Source of the DNA: an uncultured Acetatifactor sp.
GTDB lineage: Bacteria > Bacillota > Clostridia > Lachnospirales > Lachnospiraceae
Direction of reading: 5' to 3'
NCBI GenBank assembly: GCA_910585665.1
Contig: CAJUFI010000036.1
Location: forward strand, 1-42,194
Length of the DNA stretch: 42,194 bases
Shown here: positions 13,986 through 22,422 of the stretch, in pieces
Numbering within the stretch: position 1 is the first letter of the stretch
Layout: each line of letters opens with the position of its first letter
Made by a program: the position numbers and the translations under genes
Notes under the pieces: model-generated
What the model saw: the letters and a program-made list of their open reading frames with translations, nothing else
Databases searched by the model: none
What the model was told of the DNA's origin: nothing

Positions 13986-14468
13986 TTAGTCGCTGAGCGC
14001 CTCCGCCAGCTTTTTCCGGAAGCGGAACAGCCGCACCCGCATATTGTTCTCCGTCACCGTCTCTGACCGGGCCAGCTCGGCAATCGTGACCCCGCACACA
14101 TGGTGGGCCCCGATGATCCGCCATTCCTCCTCGCTGATGACGGCCAGGGCAGACAGCTTCAGCTCTACCTCCTCGTAGCGCGCCTCCCTTTTCGCCAGCG
14201 CCGGGCTCTCCTCCTCCAGCGGCTCCGTGGCCTGGCGCTTCCTCCTTCTGTACAGCTCCCGTATTTTATTGTTGGCAGTGCGGCGGAGCCACAATCTGGG
14301 CTCGGGATGTCCCAAAAATTCATCCCGAATCTTGAATGCCGCAAAAAACGTGTCCTGTGCGATGTCCTCCGCCTCCTGCCTGTTCAGAATCCGCCTGTAC
14401 GCCAGTCGGAATATGTCACCGAAATATAATTTGTAAATCTTCTCAAATTTGTCAACTTCGCCGTCCAT
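13986..14468 (-). CDS. RNA polymerase sigma factor, sigma-70 family (ECF-like)
   Basis: 160 residues. Region 2 (about 8-75) has FGDIFRLAYRRILNRQEAEDIAQDTFFAAF and LWLRRTANNKIRELYRRRKR; region 4 (105-158) has ISEEEWRIIGAHHVCGVTIAELA...NNMRVRLFRFRKKL. There is no region 3, as in ECF factors. The start at 14468 follows AAGGAGGG; the upstream open frame is not family-like. No anti-sigma gene is adjacent, which is unusual for this group, so how it is held inactive is unclear. Confidence 0.88.
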   Translation of the reverse strand: MDGEVDKFEKIYKLYFGDIFRLAYRRILNRQEAEDIAQDTFFAAFKIRDEFLGHPEPRLWLRRTANNKIRELYRRRKRQATEPLEEESPALAKREARYEEVELKLSALAVISEEEWRIIGAHHVCGVTIAELARSETVTENNMRVRLFRFRKKLAEALSD

Positions 14469-14702
14469 TGAACATCCCTCCTTGTATTTTGCACTACTGC
14501 ATCGGCTTTTCTCCCAGATATGCTCAAGACCGCCAGAATTTACCAATCTGCCAAGACGAGCATATATGGCTGGCGGCCTCTCGCTGTAGTTTACTGGAAG
14601 TTTCATCGATGCGCAGTATAATATTATCATCATTTACCTACCGGCATTGTGGAATTTAAGATTGCGGAAATTATTGGATTTTTTTCCATTTTTTCTAAAT
14701 CC
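14469..14702. other. Divergent intergenic region between sigma factor and DAHP synthase genes
   Basis: Contains the sigma factor's ribosome site next to 14469. I see no convincing promoter for it. The DAHP synthase promoter follows at 14704-14732. Confidence 0.4.
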
Positions 14703-14703
14703 C

Positions 14704-14732
14704 TTGCAGGATACGGATTCCTATATTATAAT
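14704..14732 (+). promoter_or_regulatory. Sigma-A promoter of the DAHP synthase gene
   Basis: TTGCAG (14704-14709), 17 bases, TATAAT (14727-14732), about 70 bases before the start codon. The leader is too short for a T-box. Confidence 0.7.
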
Positions 14733-14802
14733 GAGGGATGGTCAATGTTCAGTCACTGCAGATACGAAATACAGAAAGGATGCTACGGCAAAGGAAAATA
14801 CC

Positions 14803-15831
14803 ATGAGTTTTGAATTTATAAAGAAACTGCCCACTCCCGACCAAATCCGTCAGGAGCACCCGCTCCCCGAGCGGTTCGCCAGGGCAAAACAGGAGCGGGA
14901 CGCGGAGATCCGGGACGTCATCACCGGGAGAAGCAACAAGTTCCTGGTCATCATCGGCCCCTGTTCCGCAGACAACGAGGACTCCGTCTGCGACTACATA
15001 AGCCGCCTTGCGAAGGTGAACGACAAGGTGAAGGACAAGCTGATACTGATTCCCAGAATCTACACCAACAAGCCCCGCACCACCGGGGAGGGCTACAAGG
15101 GCATCGTCCACCAGCCCGATCCCGAGAAACAGCCCGATTTCATGGCAGGGCTCATCGCCATGCGGAAGATGCATATTCGCGCCATAGAGGAGTCGGGGCT
15201 CACCGCCGCGGACGAAATGCTCTATCCGGAGAACTGGGGCTATATCTCCGACATCCTGTCCTATGTGGCCATCGGCGCCCGCTCTGTGGAGGACCAGCAG
15301 CACCGCCTGACCGCCAGCGGCTTCGATGTGGCCGCCGGCATGAAGAACCCTACCAGCGGGGACATGTCCGTGATGCTCAATTCCGTCTATGCGGCCCAGC
15401 ACCCCCATTCCTTCACTTACCGGGGCTGGGAAGTCACCACCACGGGAAACGAGCTGACCCACACCGTGCTCCGGGGCGCGGTGAACAAGCACGGCAACAA
15501 CGTGCCCAATTACCACTACGAGGACCTGAACCTGCTCCTGGAGCTGTACGCCGGAATGGACCTGATGTATCCGGCCTGCGTCATAGACGCCAACCACTCC
15601 AACTCCGGCAAGCGGTTCGAGCAGCAGATCCGCATCACCAAAGAAGTGATGCACAGCCGCAAGCTGAACCGCGACATCCACAGCCTGGTGAAGGGCGTCA
15701 TGATCGAGAGCTACCTCGTGGAGGGCTGCCAGAAGGTAGGCGGCGGCGTCTACGGAAAATCCATCACGGATCCCTGCCTGGGCTGGGAGGACTCGGAACG
15801 GCTGATTTACGAGATTGCGGAATATGAATAA
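14803..15831 (+). CDS. aroF: 3-deoxy-7-phosphoheptulonate synthase (DAHP synthase, AroFGH type)
   Basis: 342 residues. Condenses phosphoenolpyruvate and erythrose 4-phosphate, the first step of the shikimate pathway, in the cytosol. Class I signatures: IIGPCSADNEDSV (about 48-60), PRIYTNKPRTTGEGYKG, AAGMKNPTSGD, VIDANHSNSGKRFEQQ and GVMIESYLVEG. The metal and PEP ligands of the family lie in these blocks. The start is ATG 14803 after AAAGGAAAATACC; a 52-codon upstream extension covers the promoter and is not coding. Monocistronic, with its own promoter and a strong terminator. Confidence 0.95.
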   Translation: MSFEFIKKLPTPDQIRQEHPLPERFARAKQERDAEIRDVITGRSNKFLVIIGPCSADNEDSVCDYISRLAKVNDKVKDKLILIPRIYTNKPRTTGEGYKGIVHQPDPEKQPDFMAGLIAMRKMHIRAIEESGLTAADEMLYPENWGYISDILSYVAIGARSVEDQQHRLTASGFDVAAGMKNPTSGDMSVMLNSVYAAQHPHSFTYRGWEVTTTGNELTHTVLRGAVNKHGNNVPNYHYEDLNLLLELYAGMDLMYPACVIDANHSNSGKRFEQQIRITKEVMHSRKLNRDIHSLVKGVMIESYLVEGCQKVGGGVYGKSITDPCLGWEDSERLIYEIAEYE

Positions 15832-15848
15832 TCCAACGCGCCTAAAAA

Positions 15849-15877
15849 GGGGCCTGTCTTCGCGACAGGCCCCTTTT
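15849..15877. terminator. Bidirectional terminator between DAHP synthase and spoIIM
   Basis: GGGGCCTGTC (15849-15858), loop TTCGC, GACAGGCCCC (15864-15873), then TTTT; preceded by AAAAA, so it works on both strands for the convergent genes. Confidence 0.9.
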
Positions 15878-15894
15878 ATGCATGGGATCCCCTC

Positions 15895-16566
15895 TCAGAA
15901 AATCTTCAAAAAGCCCAGCAGCAGATAAGGGTTCACATACCCTTCCAGCAGGCAGCCTCCCGTCACCGCCGCCAGAATCAGCGCCAGCCGGCCCGCTTTC
16001 CTGATCAGGAACCCCTTGTCCGCGGCGTTGAACTCTCCCCGCGTATATATCCCCCGGAAAAGCTCCTCGCACCAGGTCAGCAGCAACAAAGCCGCCGGTA
16101 TGTAACACAGGTACTGAGGGAACATGCTGAGCACTGCCAGTAGGATTCCTTTCAGCCCATAGCGCAGGGCCAGCGTGGTCAGAAAAGCGCCCGCGGACAT
16201 GCCGTACCAGAACGAAATCCCCACGCAGGCCACCAGCCCCAGATAAGTGGTGGAAATCACCGCCAGGACCAATAGCCTCAGGATACGCTTCCTGAAAATA
16301 TAACAGAAGAGCGCATTGCAGTCCACCGTCATATATTTCATATGGTATAAGATGTCCTCGTTGAACAGGCCCGTGTCTCCCAACAACATGCCCTTCCCCA
16401 GATTCACTATGAAAATCCCCGCCAACAGCCCTACGCCGAAACAGGTCAGAAAATTCCGCTGTCCGGACAAAAACCGCCTTCCGATAAACTGCACCAGAAC
16501 CACCGCCCTTTCAAGGTTGTAGCACTCCATGGAGTGCTCTTCCTCCATGGAGTGTTCTTCCTCCAT
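15895..16566 (-). CDS. spoIIM: Stage II sporulation protein M
   Basis: Up to 223 residues, integral membrane protein with about five hydrophobic segments. In Bacillus it joins SpoIID and SpoIIP in the complex that thins septal peptidoglycan during engulfment. Family features: LTCFGVGLLAGIFIVNLGKGMLL near the N-terminus, HMKYMTVD, and the C-terminal GCLLEGYVNPYLLLGFL. The N-terminus carries a tandem duplication (MEEEHS twice), so ATGs at 16566, 16545 and 16527 are all possible starts. The last (MECYNL) fits the family best, and the duplicated GGAGGAAGA could be its ribosome site. Confidence 0.88.
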   Translation of the reverse strand: MEEEHSMEEEHSMECYNLERAVVLVQFIGRRFLSGQRNFLTCFGVGLLAGIFIVNLGKGMLLGDTGLFNEDILYHMKYMTVDCNALFCYIFRKRILRLLVLAVISTTYLGLVACVGISFWYGMSAGAFLTTLALRYGLKGILLAVLSMFPQYLCYIPAALLLLTWCEELFRGIYTRGEFNAADKGFLIRKAGRLALILAAVTGGCLLEGYVNPYLLLGFLKIF

Positions 16567-16611
16567 TTTATGCGGACAGTCCCTTATCTATGCAGCCCTC
16601 GGAAGCATCCC

Positions 16612-16640
16612 CGCAAAGCCCCGGCTTTCGCCTCTTTGCG
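16612..16640 (-). terminator. Weak hairpin after the aminotransferase gene
   Basis: CGCAAAG (16612-16618) and CTTTGCG (16634-16640) form a 7-bp stem directly after the stop at 16643. No T-run. Confidence 0.3.
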
Positions 16641-16642
16641 CC

Positions 16643-17935
16643 TTACCTGCCGCCCAGCAGCTTCTCAACGCTCACCAGCTTGACACAGAGCACGAACAGA
16701 TCCGTGGCCTGGGACAGCTCCTCCGCCGTGGGGAAAGTAGGCGCGATACGGATATTGCTGTCCCTGGGATCCTTTCCGTAGGGATAGGTCGCCCCCGCTC
16801 CGGTCAGCACCACCCCGGCCTCCTTGCATCTGGCCACGATAGCCTTCGCGCAGCCCTCCAAGGACTCAAAGGAAATGAAGTAGCCGCCGCCCGGCCTGGT
16901 CCATTCTCCGATTCCGGTGCCGGCCAGCTCCTCCTCCAGCACCTTCAGCACCGCCTCGAACTTGGGACGCATCAGGGCGGCATGCTTCCTCATATGCTCC
17001 TTGATGCCCTCGAAATCCTTAAAATACCGTACATGGCGAAGCTGGTTAATCTTGTCATAGCCAATGGTCTGTATGGTCAGCGTCTTCTTGATGCATTCCA
17101 GGTTCCCCCTGGAGGTGGCGATGGCCGCCACGCCCGCGCCGGAAAAGCTGATCTTGGAAGTAGAGGCAAACTCATACACCATGTCAGGATTGCCCGCCTT
17201 CTCGCACTCGCTCAAGATGTCCGGAATGCTCTCCTGCCGCTCCTCCTCCTCATAGAGATGGTGCACCGCATAGGCATTGTCCCAGAAAATGCGGAAATCC
17301 TTCGCCGCCGGCTTCAGATTGGCGAACCGCCTCACCGTCTCGTTGGAATAGGTATAGCCCTGAGGGTTGGAATACTTCGGCACGCACCAGATGCCCTTGA
17401 CGCTGTCATCCCCGGACACCAGCTCTTCCACCAGATCCATGTCCGGCCCCTGGGGGGTCATGGGCACCGTGATCATCTCGATGCTGAAATGCTGGGTAAT
17501 GGCAAAGTGCCTGTCATAGCCGGGGACCGGGCAGAGGAACTTCACCTTGTCTAACCTGCACCACGGCGTGCATCCCATGACACCGTGGGTCATTGCGCTG
17601 GAGACGGCGTCGTACATCACATTCAGGCTTGCGTTGCCGTACACGATTATGTTCTCCGCCTTTGTCCCCATGATGTCCGCCATCATCTGCTTCGCTTCCA
17701 TCAGCCCGTCCAGCACGCCGTAATTGCGCACGTCCACGCCTTCCATGCTTGTCAAGTCGCTCTGGGAATTCAGGACGTCAAAGATATCCATCCCCATATC
17801 CAACTGGGCTACAGAGGGCTTCCCCCTGGACATATCCAGCTTCAGTCCCTTTCCTTTCGCATCCTCATATTTTTTCTCCAGCTCTGCCTTCAAAGCCAAC
17901 AATTCCTCTTTGCTCAGTTCCTGATATGCTCTCAT
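16643..17935 (-). CDS. Aspartate aminotransferase-like PLP enzyme (Asp_aminotransf family)
   Basis: 430 residues. Fold-type I aminotransferase of the subgroup related to MocR C-domains, probably using aspartate or another amino donor with 2-oxoglutarate. PLP-site residues: SNPQG (189-193), D219-N220-A-Y, and Schiff-base lysine K261 in STSKISFSGAGVA; the substrate Arg is probably in SNIRIAPTFP near the C-terminus. Start ATG 17935 has GGAGGAAGGT adjacent; a longer frame to 17971 would cover this site. Monocistronic. A perfect 12-bp palindrome downstream of its -10 suggests repression by a GntR-type protein. Confidence 0.9.
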   Translation of the reverse strand: MRAYQELSKEELLALKAELEKKYEDAKGKGLKLDMSRGKPSVAQLDMGMDIFDVLNSQSDLTSMEGVDVRNYGVLDGLMEAKQMMADIMGTKAENIIVYGNASLNVMYDAVSSAMTHGVMGCTPWCRLDKVKFLCPVPGYDRHFAITQHFSIEMITVPMTPQGPDMDLVEELVSGDDSVKGIWCVPKYSNPQGYTYSNETVRRFANLKPAAKDFRIFWDNAYAVHHLYEEEERQESIPDILSECEKAGNPDMVYEFASTSKISFSGAGVAAIATSRGNLECIKKTLTIQTIGYDKINQLRHVRYFKDFEGIKEHMRKHAALMRPKFEAVLKVLEEELAGTGIGEWTRPGGGYFISFESLEGCAKAIVARCKEAGVVLTGAGATYPYGKDPRDSNIRIAPTFPTAEELSQATDLFVLCVKLVSVEKLLGGR

Positions 17936-18048
17936 ACCTTCCTCCATCCTATGCTCTTTCATTTCACCCATGATTATGCAATAGTCCGGGAGACCGGCTC
18001 GTCAAGCGAACTTGTCCGCCTACGGTTCCAGCACCCCATACCTGTATC

Positions 18049-18103
18049 ATTGTATACAATCATGCACTTGCATTATCATACTACAAGACCTGCCAATGCA
18101 CAA
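18049..18103 (-). promoter_or_regulatory. Candidate aminotransferase promoter with GntR-like operator
   Basis: Minus strand TTGTGC (18098-18103), 17 bases, TATGAT (18075-18080). Fourteen bases past the -10 lies the perfect palindrome ATTGTATACAAT (18049-18060), of the TTGTATACAA type bound by GntR-family regulators. About 115 bases of leader follow. Confidence 0.45.
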
Positions 18104-18159
18104 GAGCCAATCTAACAAAATTGATTCCGAAATCCGCGTTCAATTCGTGTAAAATGTAT

Positions 18160-18192
18160 AAGGGATGCCTGTCCTAAGACAAAGCATCCCTT
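18160..18192 (-). terminator. Terminator of rny
   Basis: AAGGGATGC (18160-18168) and GCATCCCTT (18184-18192) form a perfect 9-bp stem, about 28 bases past the rny stop, followed on the minus strand by ATACATTTT. Confidence 0.65.
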
Positions 18193-18220
18193 TCCTTTTA
18201 TGGTTCCTATTCAGTTTTTA

Positions 18221-19768
18221 TTATTTCGCGTAGTCAATGACCCGGCTCTCGCGAATGACATTTACCTTGATCTGTCCGGGATATTCCAACTCAGCCTCGA
18301 TCTGCTTGGAGATATCCCGCGCCAACAGCACCATATCGGTATCTGTAATCTGTTCCGGAACGACCATCACGCGGACTTCCCGACCTGCCTGAATAGCAAA
18401 AGACTTATCTACACCTTTGAAATTGTTTGTGATCTCTTCTAACTTCGTCAACCTGCTGGTATATGTCTCCAGCGTCTCCCTTCTGGCCCCAGGCCTAGCG
18501 GCAGATATGGTATCTGCAGCTTGTACAATACATGCGATCAGAGAAGTAGGTTCCACATCGCCATGATGTGATTCCACGGCATTGATGACCGTGGCGTTCT
18601 CTCTGTACTTCCTACAGAGCTCCACACCCAGCTGGATATGGGAACCTTCCATCTCATGGTCTACCGACTTGCCGATGTCATGGAGCAGTCCGGCACGCTT
18701 CGCGATGCGCACATCGAGCCCCAGCTCCGCTGCCAGCAGCCCCGACAGCTGTGCCACCTCGACGGAATGCTTCAGAGCGTTCTGTCCGTAACTGGTCCTG
18801 AATTTCATCTTGCCCAGCAACCTGACAAGTTCGGGATGGATGCCATGCACGCCGACTTCCAGCGTGGCGGCCTCTCCCTCTTCCTTGATCATGATTTCCA
18901 CTTCCTTCTGGGCCTTCTCCACCATCTCTTCGATTCTGGCGGGATGGATTCTTCCGTCTACAATCAGTTTCTCCAATGCGATCCGCGCCACTTCCCGGCG
19001 GATAGGATCGAACCCGGACAGGATGACCGCTTCCGGCGTGTCATCGATAATCAAATCCACGCCTGTCATGGTCTCCAGGGTACGGATATTCCGCCCCTCT
19101 CGTCCGATGATCCTTCCCTTCATCTCATCGTTCGGAAGCTGCACCACGGAAATCGTGGTCTCGGACACATGATCTGCCGCGCATCTCTGGATGGCGGACA
19201 CCACATACTCCCTCGCCTTTTTATCAGCTTCCTCTTTGGCCCGACTCTCCATTTCCTTGATTATCACGGCCGTTTCATGCTTCACTTCGTCTTCAACAAT
19301 TTTCAATAAGTAGTCTTTTGCCTGTTCAGAGGTCAACCCGGAAATACGTTCCAGTTCCTGCAAGCGCTGCTCATTCAGCTTAGAGACCTCGACTTTGACC
19401 TTGTTCAAGGCTTCTTCTTTGGCCGCCAAACTCGTCTCGCGCCGCTCGATGGCTTCGGTCTTCTTGTCGATGTTCTCTTCCTTCTGCTGAATCCTGCGCT
19501 CTGAGCGCTGTACTTCCGCCCTGCGTTCTTTGATTTCCTTATCCAACTCATTCTTCGTGCGGATGGACTCTTCCTTTACTTCCAGAAGAGATTCGCGCTT
19601 CTTGGATTCTGCAGTCTTGAGAGCTTCATCGATGATTTCCCTCGCCTTATCCTGTGCATTGCCGATGGTCGCTTCCGTAGTCTTCTTGTGGTACTGTGAA
19701 ACGATGACCGCGGTCACGGCTGCCGTCAATGCTGCAGAGATAATGATGGTGATAATAATCTCAAGCAT
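18221..19768 (-). CDS. rny: Ribonuclease Y
   Basis: 515 residues. Membrane-anchored endoribonuclease that starts mRNA decay in Firmicutes. Order: N-terminal membrane segment (about 1-24, MLEIIITIIISAALTAAVTAVIV), long charged coiled coil (30-200), KH domain (about 205-270, with PNDEMKGRIIGREGRNIRTLE), HD domain (about 335-425; HSVEVAQLSGLLAAE, AGLLHDIGKSVDHEMEGSH with the His-Asp pair) and the C-terminal DSRVIDYAK-like end. Start ATG 19768 follows AAGGAGGTGCTCCTGTA. Downstream of recX in the conserved order, but with its own promoter. Confidence 0.97.
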   Translation of the reverse strand: MLEIIITIIISAALTAAVTAVIVSQYHKKTTEATIGNAQDKAREIIDEALKTAESKKRESLLEVKEESIRTKNELDKEIKERRAEVQRSERRIQQKEENIDKKTEAIERRETSLAAKEEALNKVKVEVSKLNEQRLQELERISGLTSEQAKDYLLKIVEDEVKHETAVIIKEMESRAKEEADKKAREYVVSAIQRCAADHVSETTISVVQLPNDEMKGRIIGREGRNIRTLETMTGVDLIIDDTPEAVILSGFDPIRREVARIALEKLIVDGRIHPARIEEMVEKAQKEVEIMIKEEGEAATLEVGVHGIHPELVRLLGKMKFRTSYGQNALKHSVEVAQLSGLLAAELGLDVRIAKRAGLLHDIGKSVDHEMEGSHIQLGVELCRKYRENATVINAVESHHGDVEPTSLIACIVQAADTISAARPGARRETLETYTSRLTKLEEITNNFKGVDKSFAIQAGREVRVMVVPEQITDTDMVLLARDISKQIEAELEYPGQIKVNVIRESRVIDYAK

Positions 19769-19888
19769 TACAGGAGCACCTCCTTATTTCATTTTCATTG
19801 TACACTTGGCCTCCATGGCATTCCCCCTGCCACGAAAGCCTTTAGAATGTATGTACAACATTCTAACAAGCAATTTGCAACAAATTCA

Positions 19889-19917
19889 ATTCTACCCGCA
19901 AATGAAGCTAATGTCAA
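19889..19917 (-). promoter_or_regulatory. Sigma-A promoter of rny
   Basis: Minus strand TTGACA (19912-19917), 17 bases, TAGAAT (19889-19894). The leader to the rny start is about 115 bases. The rest of 19769-20053 holds no gene. Confidence 0.75.
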
Positions 19918-20053
19918 GCACAAGTCTACATATTTTACAAAAGATCTTCTAAAATCTGTGCTGGTATTTTGTGCTATTTATACAAGACCACCAGCCGTTG
20001 CGGACCGCGGAGAGCCATCCATCGCGACATTCGATAAAATCAGCCCAAAATGC

Positions 20054-20100
20054 GATGCAGCGAATCCGCCCCCCTGAACACGGCACGAATCCGCTGCATC
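20054..20100 (-). terminator. Probable original terminator of the recA-recX transcript
   Basis: GATGCAGCG (20054-20062) pairs with CGCTGCATC (20092-20100), with further partial pairing inside. On the minus strand it is followed by GCATTTTGGG. A 101-bp element now lies between it and the recX stop. Confidence 0.5.
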
Positions 20101-20109
20101 CCTTGCTTA

Positions 20110-20210
20110 AGGAAGTGTCTACAAATAACTGCTGCAAGTTTATGGCAATTTTTATTGTATTTCCGGGCTTTTGCCTGAAGCAATTGCAGCAGTTATTTTC
20201 CGACAATTCC
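20110..20210 (-). mobile_element. Complete 101-bp TA-flanked element at the recX stop codon
   Basis: Flanked by TA at 20108-20109 and 20211-20212. Ends AGGAAGTGTCTACAAATAAC and GTTATTTTCCGACAATTCC, inverted repeats of about 28 bases. It differs from the reverse complement of 2499-2599 at a single position. The target TA is the TA of the recX stop; with the element's first G it reads TAG, so the RecX product is kept. Confidence 0.9.
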
Positions 20211-20833
20211 TAATCATAACATTCATCGAACCGCACTGCCCTGCGCGCCTGCTCCGCGGAGAAGCCTTTCCGCATCAGGAAGGCGAACATCTTCTGCCGG
20301 TCCCTGGGCTCCGCGTTCTGGAAGTCAAATCCTTTCTTCTCCAGCAGCGCCTGGATCATCCCCTGCTCGTCCTGGCTTCCGCCCTCGTCCTCCCACTCAG
20401 CCCAGGCCTTCTCCAGCAGATTCCTGTCTATCCCTCTTCCCATCAGATCCTGTTCGATGCGCCTGCGGCTCCTGTCCCGCTCATGGTTCCGGATGAAGTT
20501 CACCGCGTAGCGCAGATCGTCCGTATAGCGGAAGCTCCCCACATAGTCCAGGGCCTCCTGTATGACGCCCTCGGGATATCCCCCCTGCTTCAGCTTGTCG
20601 TGAAGCTGCTTTACTGTGTATTCCCGGTTCTTCAGCAGGTTCATGGCACGCAGCTTTGCCCGTTTGGGCAGAAGTTCTTCCAGGATGGCGCGCACATCCG
20701 CCTCCTCTATCTCCTCGCCGGGGCGGATGTGGAATTTATGCTGTTCGCTCTTATAGAGCACAAATGTGAATTCCTCGTCCACTGATATCCTGACCCGGGA
20801 CTTCGTAAATTCTTCTACCTGCGTGACTTTCAT
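20210..20833 (-). CDS. recX: RecA modulator RecX
   Basis: 207 residues. Binds RecA filaments and limits recombination. Family features: tandem three-helix repeats, with LRAMNLLKNREYTVKQLHDKLKQGGYP (first repeat), YVGSFRYTDDLRYAVNFIRNHERDRSRRRIEQDLMGRGI (second) and a C-terminal third (FLMRKGFSAEQARRAVRF). The start at 20833 has GGGAGGCGGC directly upstream; the frame open to 20866 overlaps this site. The stop TAG is completed by the inserted element (see 20110-20210). It follows recA by 106 bases on the same strand and is probably in the LexA regulon through recA. Confidence 0.93.
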   Translation of the reverse strand: MKVTQVEEFTKSRVRISVDEEFTFVLYKSEQHKFHIRPGEEIEEADVRAILEELLPKRAKLRAMNLLKNREYTVKQLHDKLKQGGYPEGVIQEALDYVGSFRYTDDLRYAVNFIRNHERDRSRRRIEQDLMGRGIDRNLLEKAWAEWEDEGGSQDEQGMIQALLEKKGFDFQNAEPRDRQKMFAFLMRKGFSAEQARRAVRFDECYD

Positions 20834-20939
20834 GCCGCCTCCCGTTTCTGACCACGCATCTGCCATATATCATGCGCCGCATCCTACAGATACCGGTCAC
20901 TGCTCAGAATCCCGGCCGCCTGGGCGGCCGGACGAATCC

Positions 20940-22127
20940 CTATTCGGCACTGCCTTCGTCAGCCTGCTCCTCTGCCTGCGCGGTCTCCGCCTCTTTGGCG
21001 GCCTCTATCCTGGCTGCTTCCGCTTTGGCTGCCTCCGCCTTGGCTGCCGCTTTGGATCCGGACTTTCCGCCGGACTTGGCCGCAGGCTTAGCGCTCTCCG
21101 GGGCCTGCTCTCCCGCCTTCCCGGCAGAGGCGCCTCCGAAGCCGTAGTGGGCACGGACCTTCTCCTCTATGACCTTGCAGACTTCCGGATTGTCCCTCAG
21201 GTACTGCTTCGCATTCTCTCTGCCCTGGCCTATCTTATTGCTCTCGTAGGCATACCAGGCGCCGGACTTCACCACAATGTTCAGATCCGCCGCCAGATCC
21301 AGGATATCGCCCTCCCTGGAGATGCCCTTGCCGAACATGATATCGAACTCCGCCTCCTTGAAAGGAGGGGCCACCTTATTCTTCACCACCTTGACCCGGG
21401 TGTGGTTGCCGATCACCTCTCCTCCCTGCTTCAGGGACTCCACCCGCCGCACGTCCATGCGCACGGAGGAATAGAACTTCAGGGCCCGGCCGCCGGTGGT
21501 GGTCTCCGGATTGCCGAACATGACGCCGATCTTCTCACGGAGCTGGTTGATGAAGACCACCACGCAGTTGGACTTGCTGATGATGGAGGTCAGCTTCCGC
21601 AGGGCCTGGGACATCAGACGGGCCTGAAGGCCTACATGGCTCTCGCCCATGTCCCCGTCAATCTCGGCCTTGGGGACCAGCGCCGCCACAGAGTCCACCA
21701 CCACGATGTCGATGGCGCCGGAGCGCACCATGGTCTCCGCAATCTCCAGGGCCTGCTCTCCGTTGTCCGGCTGGGAGATATAGAGGTTGTCTATGTCCAC
21801 GCCGATATTCTTGGCATATACGGGATCCAGGGCATGTTCTGCGTCGATGAATCCCGCGATGCCGCCCTGCTTCTGCACCTCGGCCACCATGTGCAGGGTG
21901 ACCGTCGTCTTACCGCTGGACTCCGGTCCGTATATCTCCACGATCCTCCCCTTGGGAATCCCCCCCAGCCCCAGCGCGATGTCAAGGCTCAGGGAACCTG
22001 TGGGAATGGTCTCCACGTTCATCTGGGAAGTAGGGTCGCCCAGCTTCATCACAGCGCCCTTTCCGTACTGCTTCTCAATCTGGCTGATTGCCGCGTCCAA
22101 TGCTTTTAATTTTTCTTCTTTTTCCAT
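20940..22127 (-). CDS. recA: Recombinase A
   Basis: 395 residues. ATP-dependent strand-exchange protein and co-protease for LexA. Walker A GPESSGKT (67-74), the IDIVVVDSVAALVPKAEI Walker B segment, loop 2 near NQLREKIGVMFGNPETTTGGRALKFYSS, and the usual core end near 335. The C-terminal 50-odd residues are an unusually long Ala/Lys/Glu tail (AAKAEAAKAEAARIEAAK), making the protein some 45 residues longer than most RecA proteins. Start ATG 22127 follows GGAGATTCCAG. The promoter has two LexA boxes. Preceded by cinA, followed by recX. Confidence 0.98.
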   Translation of the reverse strand: MEKEEKLKALDAAISQIEKQYGKGAVMKLGDPTSQMNVETIPTGSLSLDIALGLGGIPKGRIVEIYGPESSGKTTVTLHMVAEVQKQGGIAGFIDAEHALDPVYAKNIGVDIDNLYISQPDNGEQALEIAETMVRSGAIDIVVVDSVAALVPKAEIDGDMGESHVGLQARLMSQALRKLTSIISKSNCVVVFINQLREKIGVMFGNPETTTGGRALKFYSSVRMDVRRVESLKQGGEVIGNHTRVKVVKNKVAPPFKEAEFDIMFGKGISREGDILDLAADLNIVVKSGAWYAYESNKIGQGRENAKQYLRDNPEVCKVIEEKVRAHYGFGGASAGKAGEQAPESAKPAAKSGGKSGSKAAAKAEAAKAEAARIEAAKEAETAQAEEQADEGSAE

Positions 22128-22149
22128 CTGGAATCTCCTTTTCATCAAG

Positions 22150-22200
22150 GAACAAACGTTCTGTTTCTCTAAGCATAAAACATTTGTTCGTATTTGTCAA
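22150..22200 (-). promoter_or_regulatory. recA promoter with two LexA boxes
   Basis: Minus strand TTGACA (22195-22200), 17 bases, TATGCT (22172-22177). In the spacer CGAACAAATGTTTT (22177-22190) fits the Gram-positive LexA/DinR box at all but the last base pair. A second site, GAAC-GTTT-GTTC (22150-22161 on the minus strand), is a perfect GAAC-N4-GTTC core. SOS control follows from known LexA biology. Confidence 0.8.
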
Positions 22201-22422
22201 CTACCTTTCCACTTCTTTTTTCACAGCTTCTGACCACATTCTACACTATTTCAAGTACCTTAAAACTCCCTCAAAAGCATCCCACCCCTCTGTCCTGAAA
22301 AAACTGAAACGTATGGCGAAACCGCCGGAATGCAAGAATGACACAAACATACGAAACTTCAGACATAGAAAGTGTACCATACTTTTAGGCCCGTGGCAAC
22401 AAAAATATCAAAGACAGGCAAG
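22201..22422. other. Intergenic between cinA terminator and recA promoter
   Basis: About 220 bases without open frames or hairpins that I can support; neutral composition. Confidence 0.5.

Noticed and set aside
20110..20210. Short open frame through the 101-bp element (KPGNT...QLFVD-like translation, also in the 1238 copy)
   Set aside because: It is similar only because the DNA copies are related; it has no start signal and no consistent ends.
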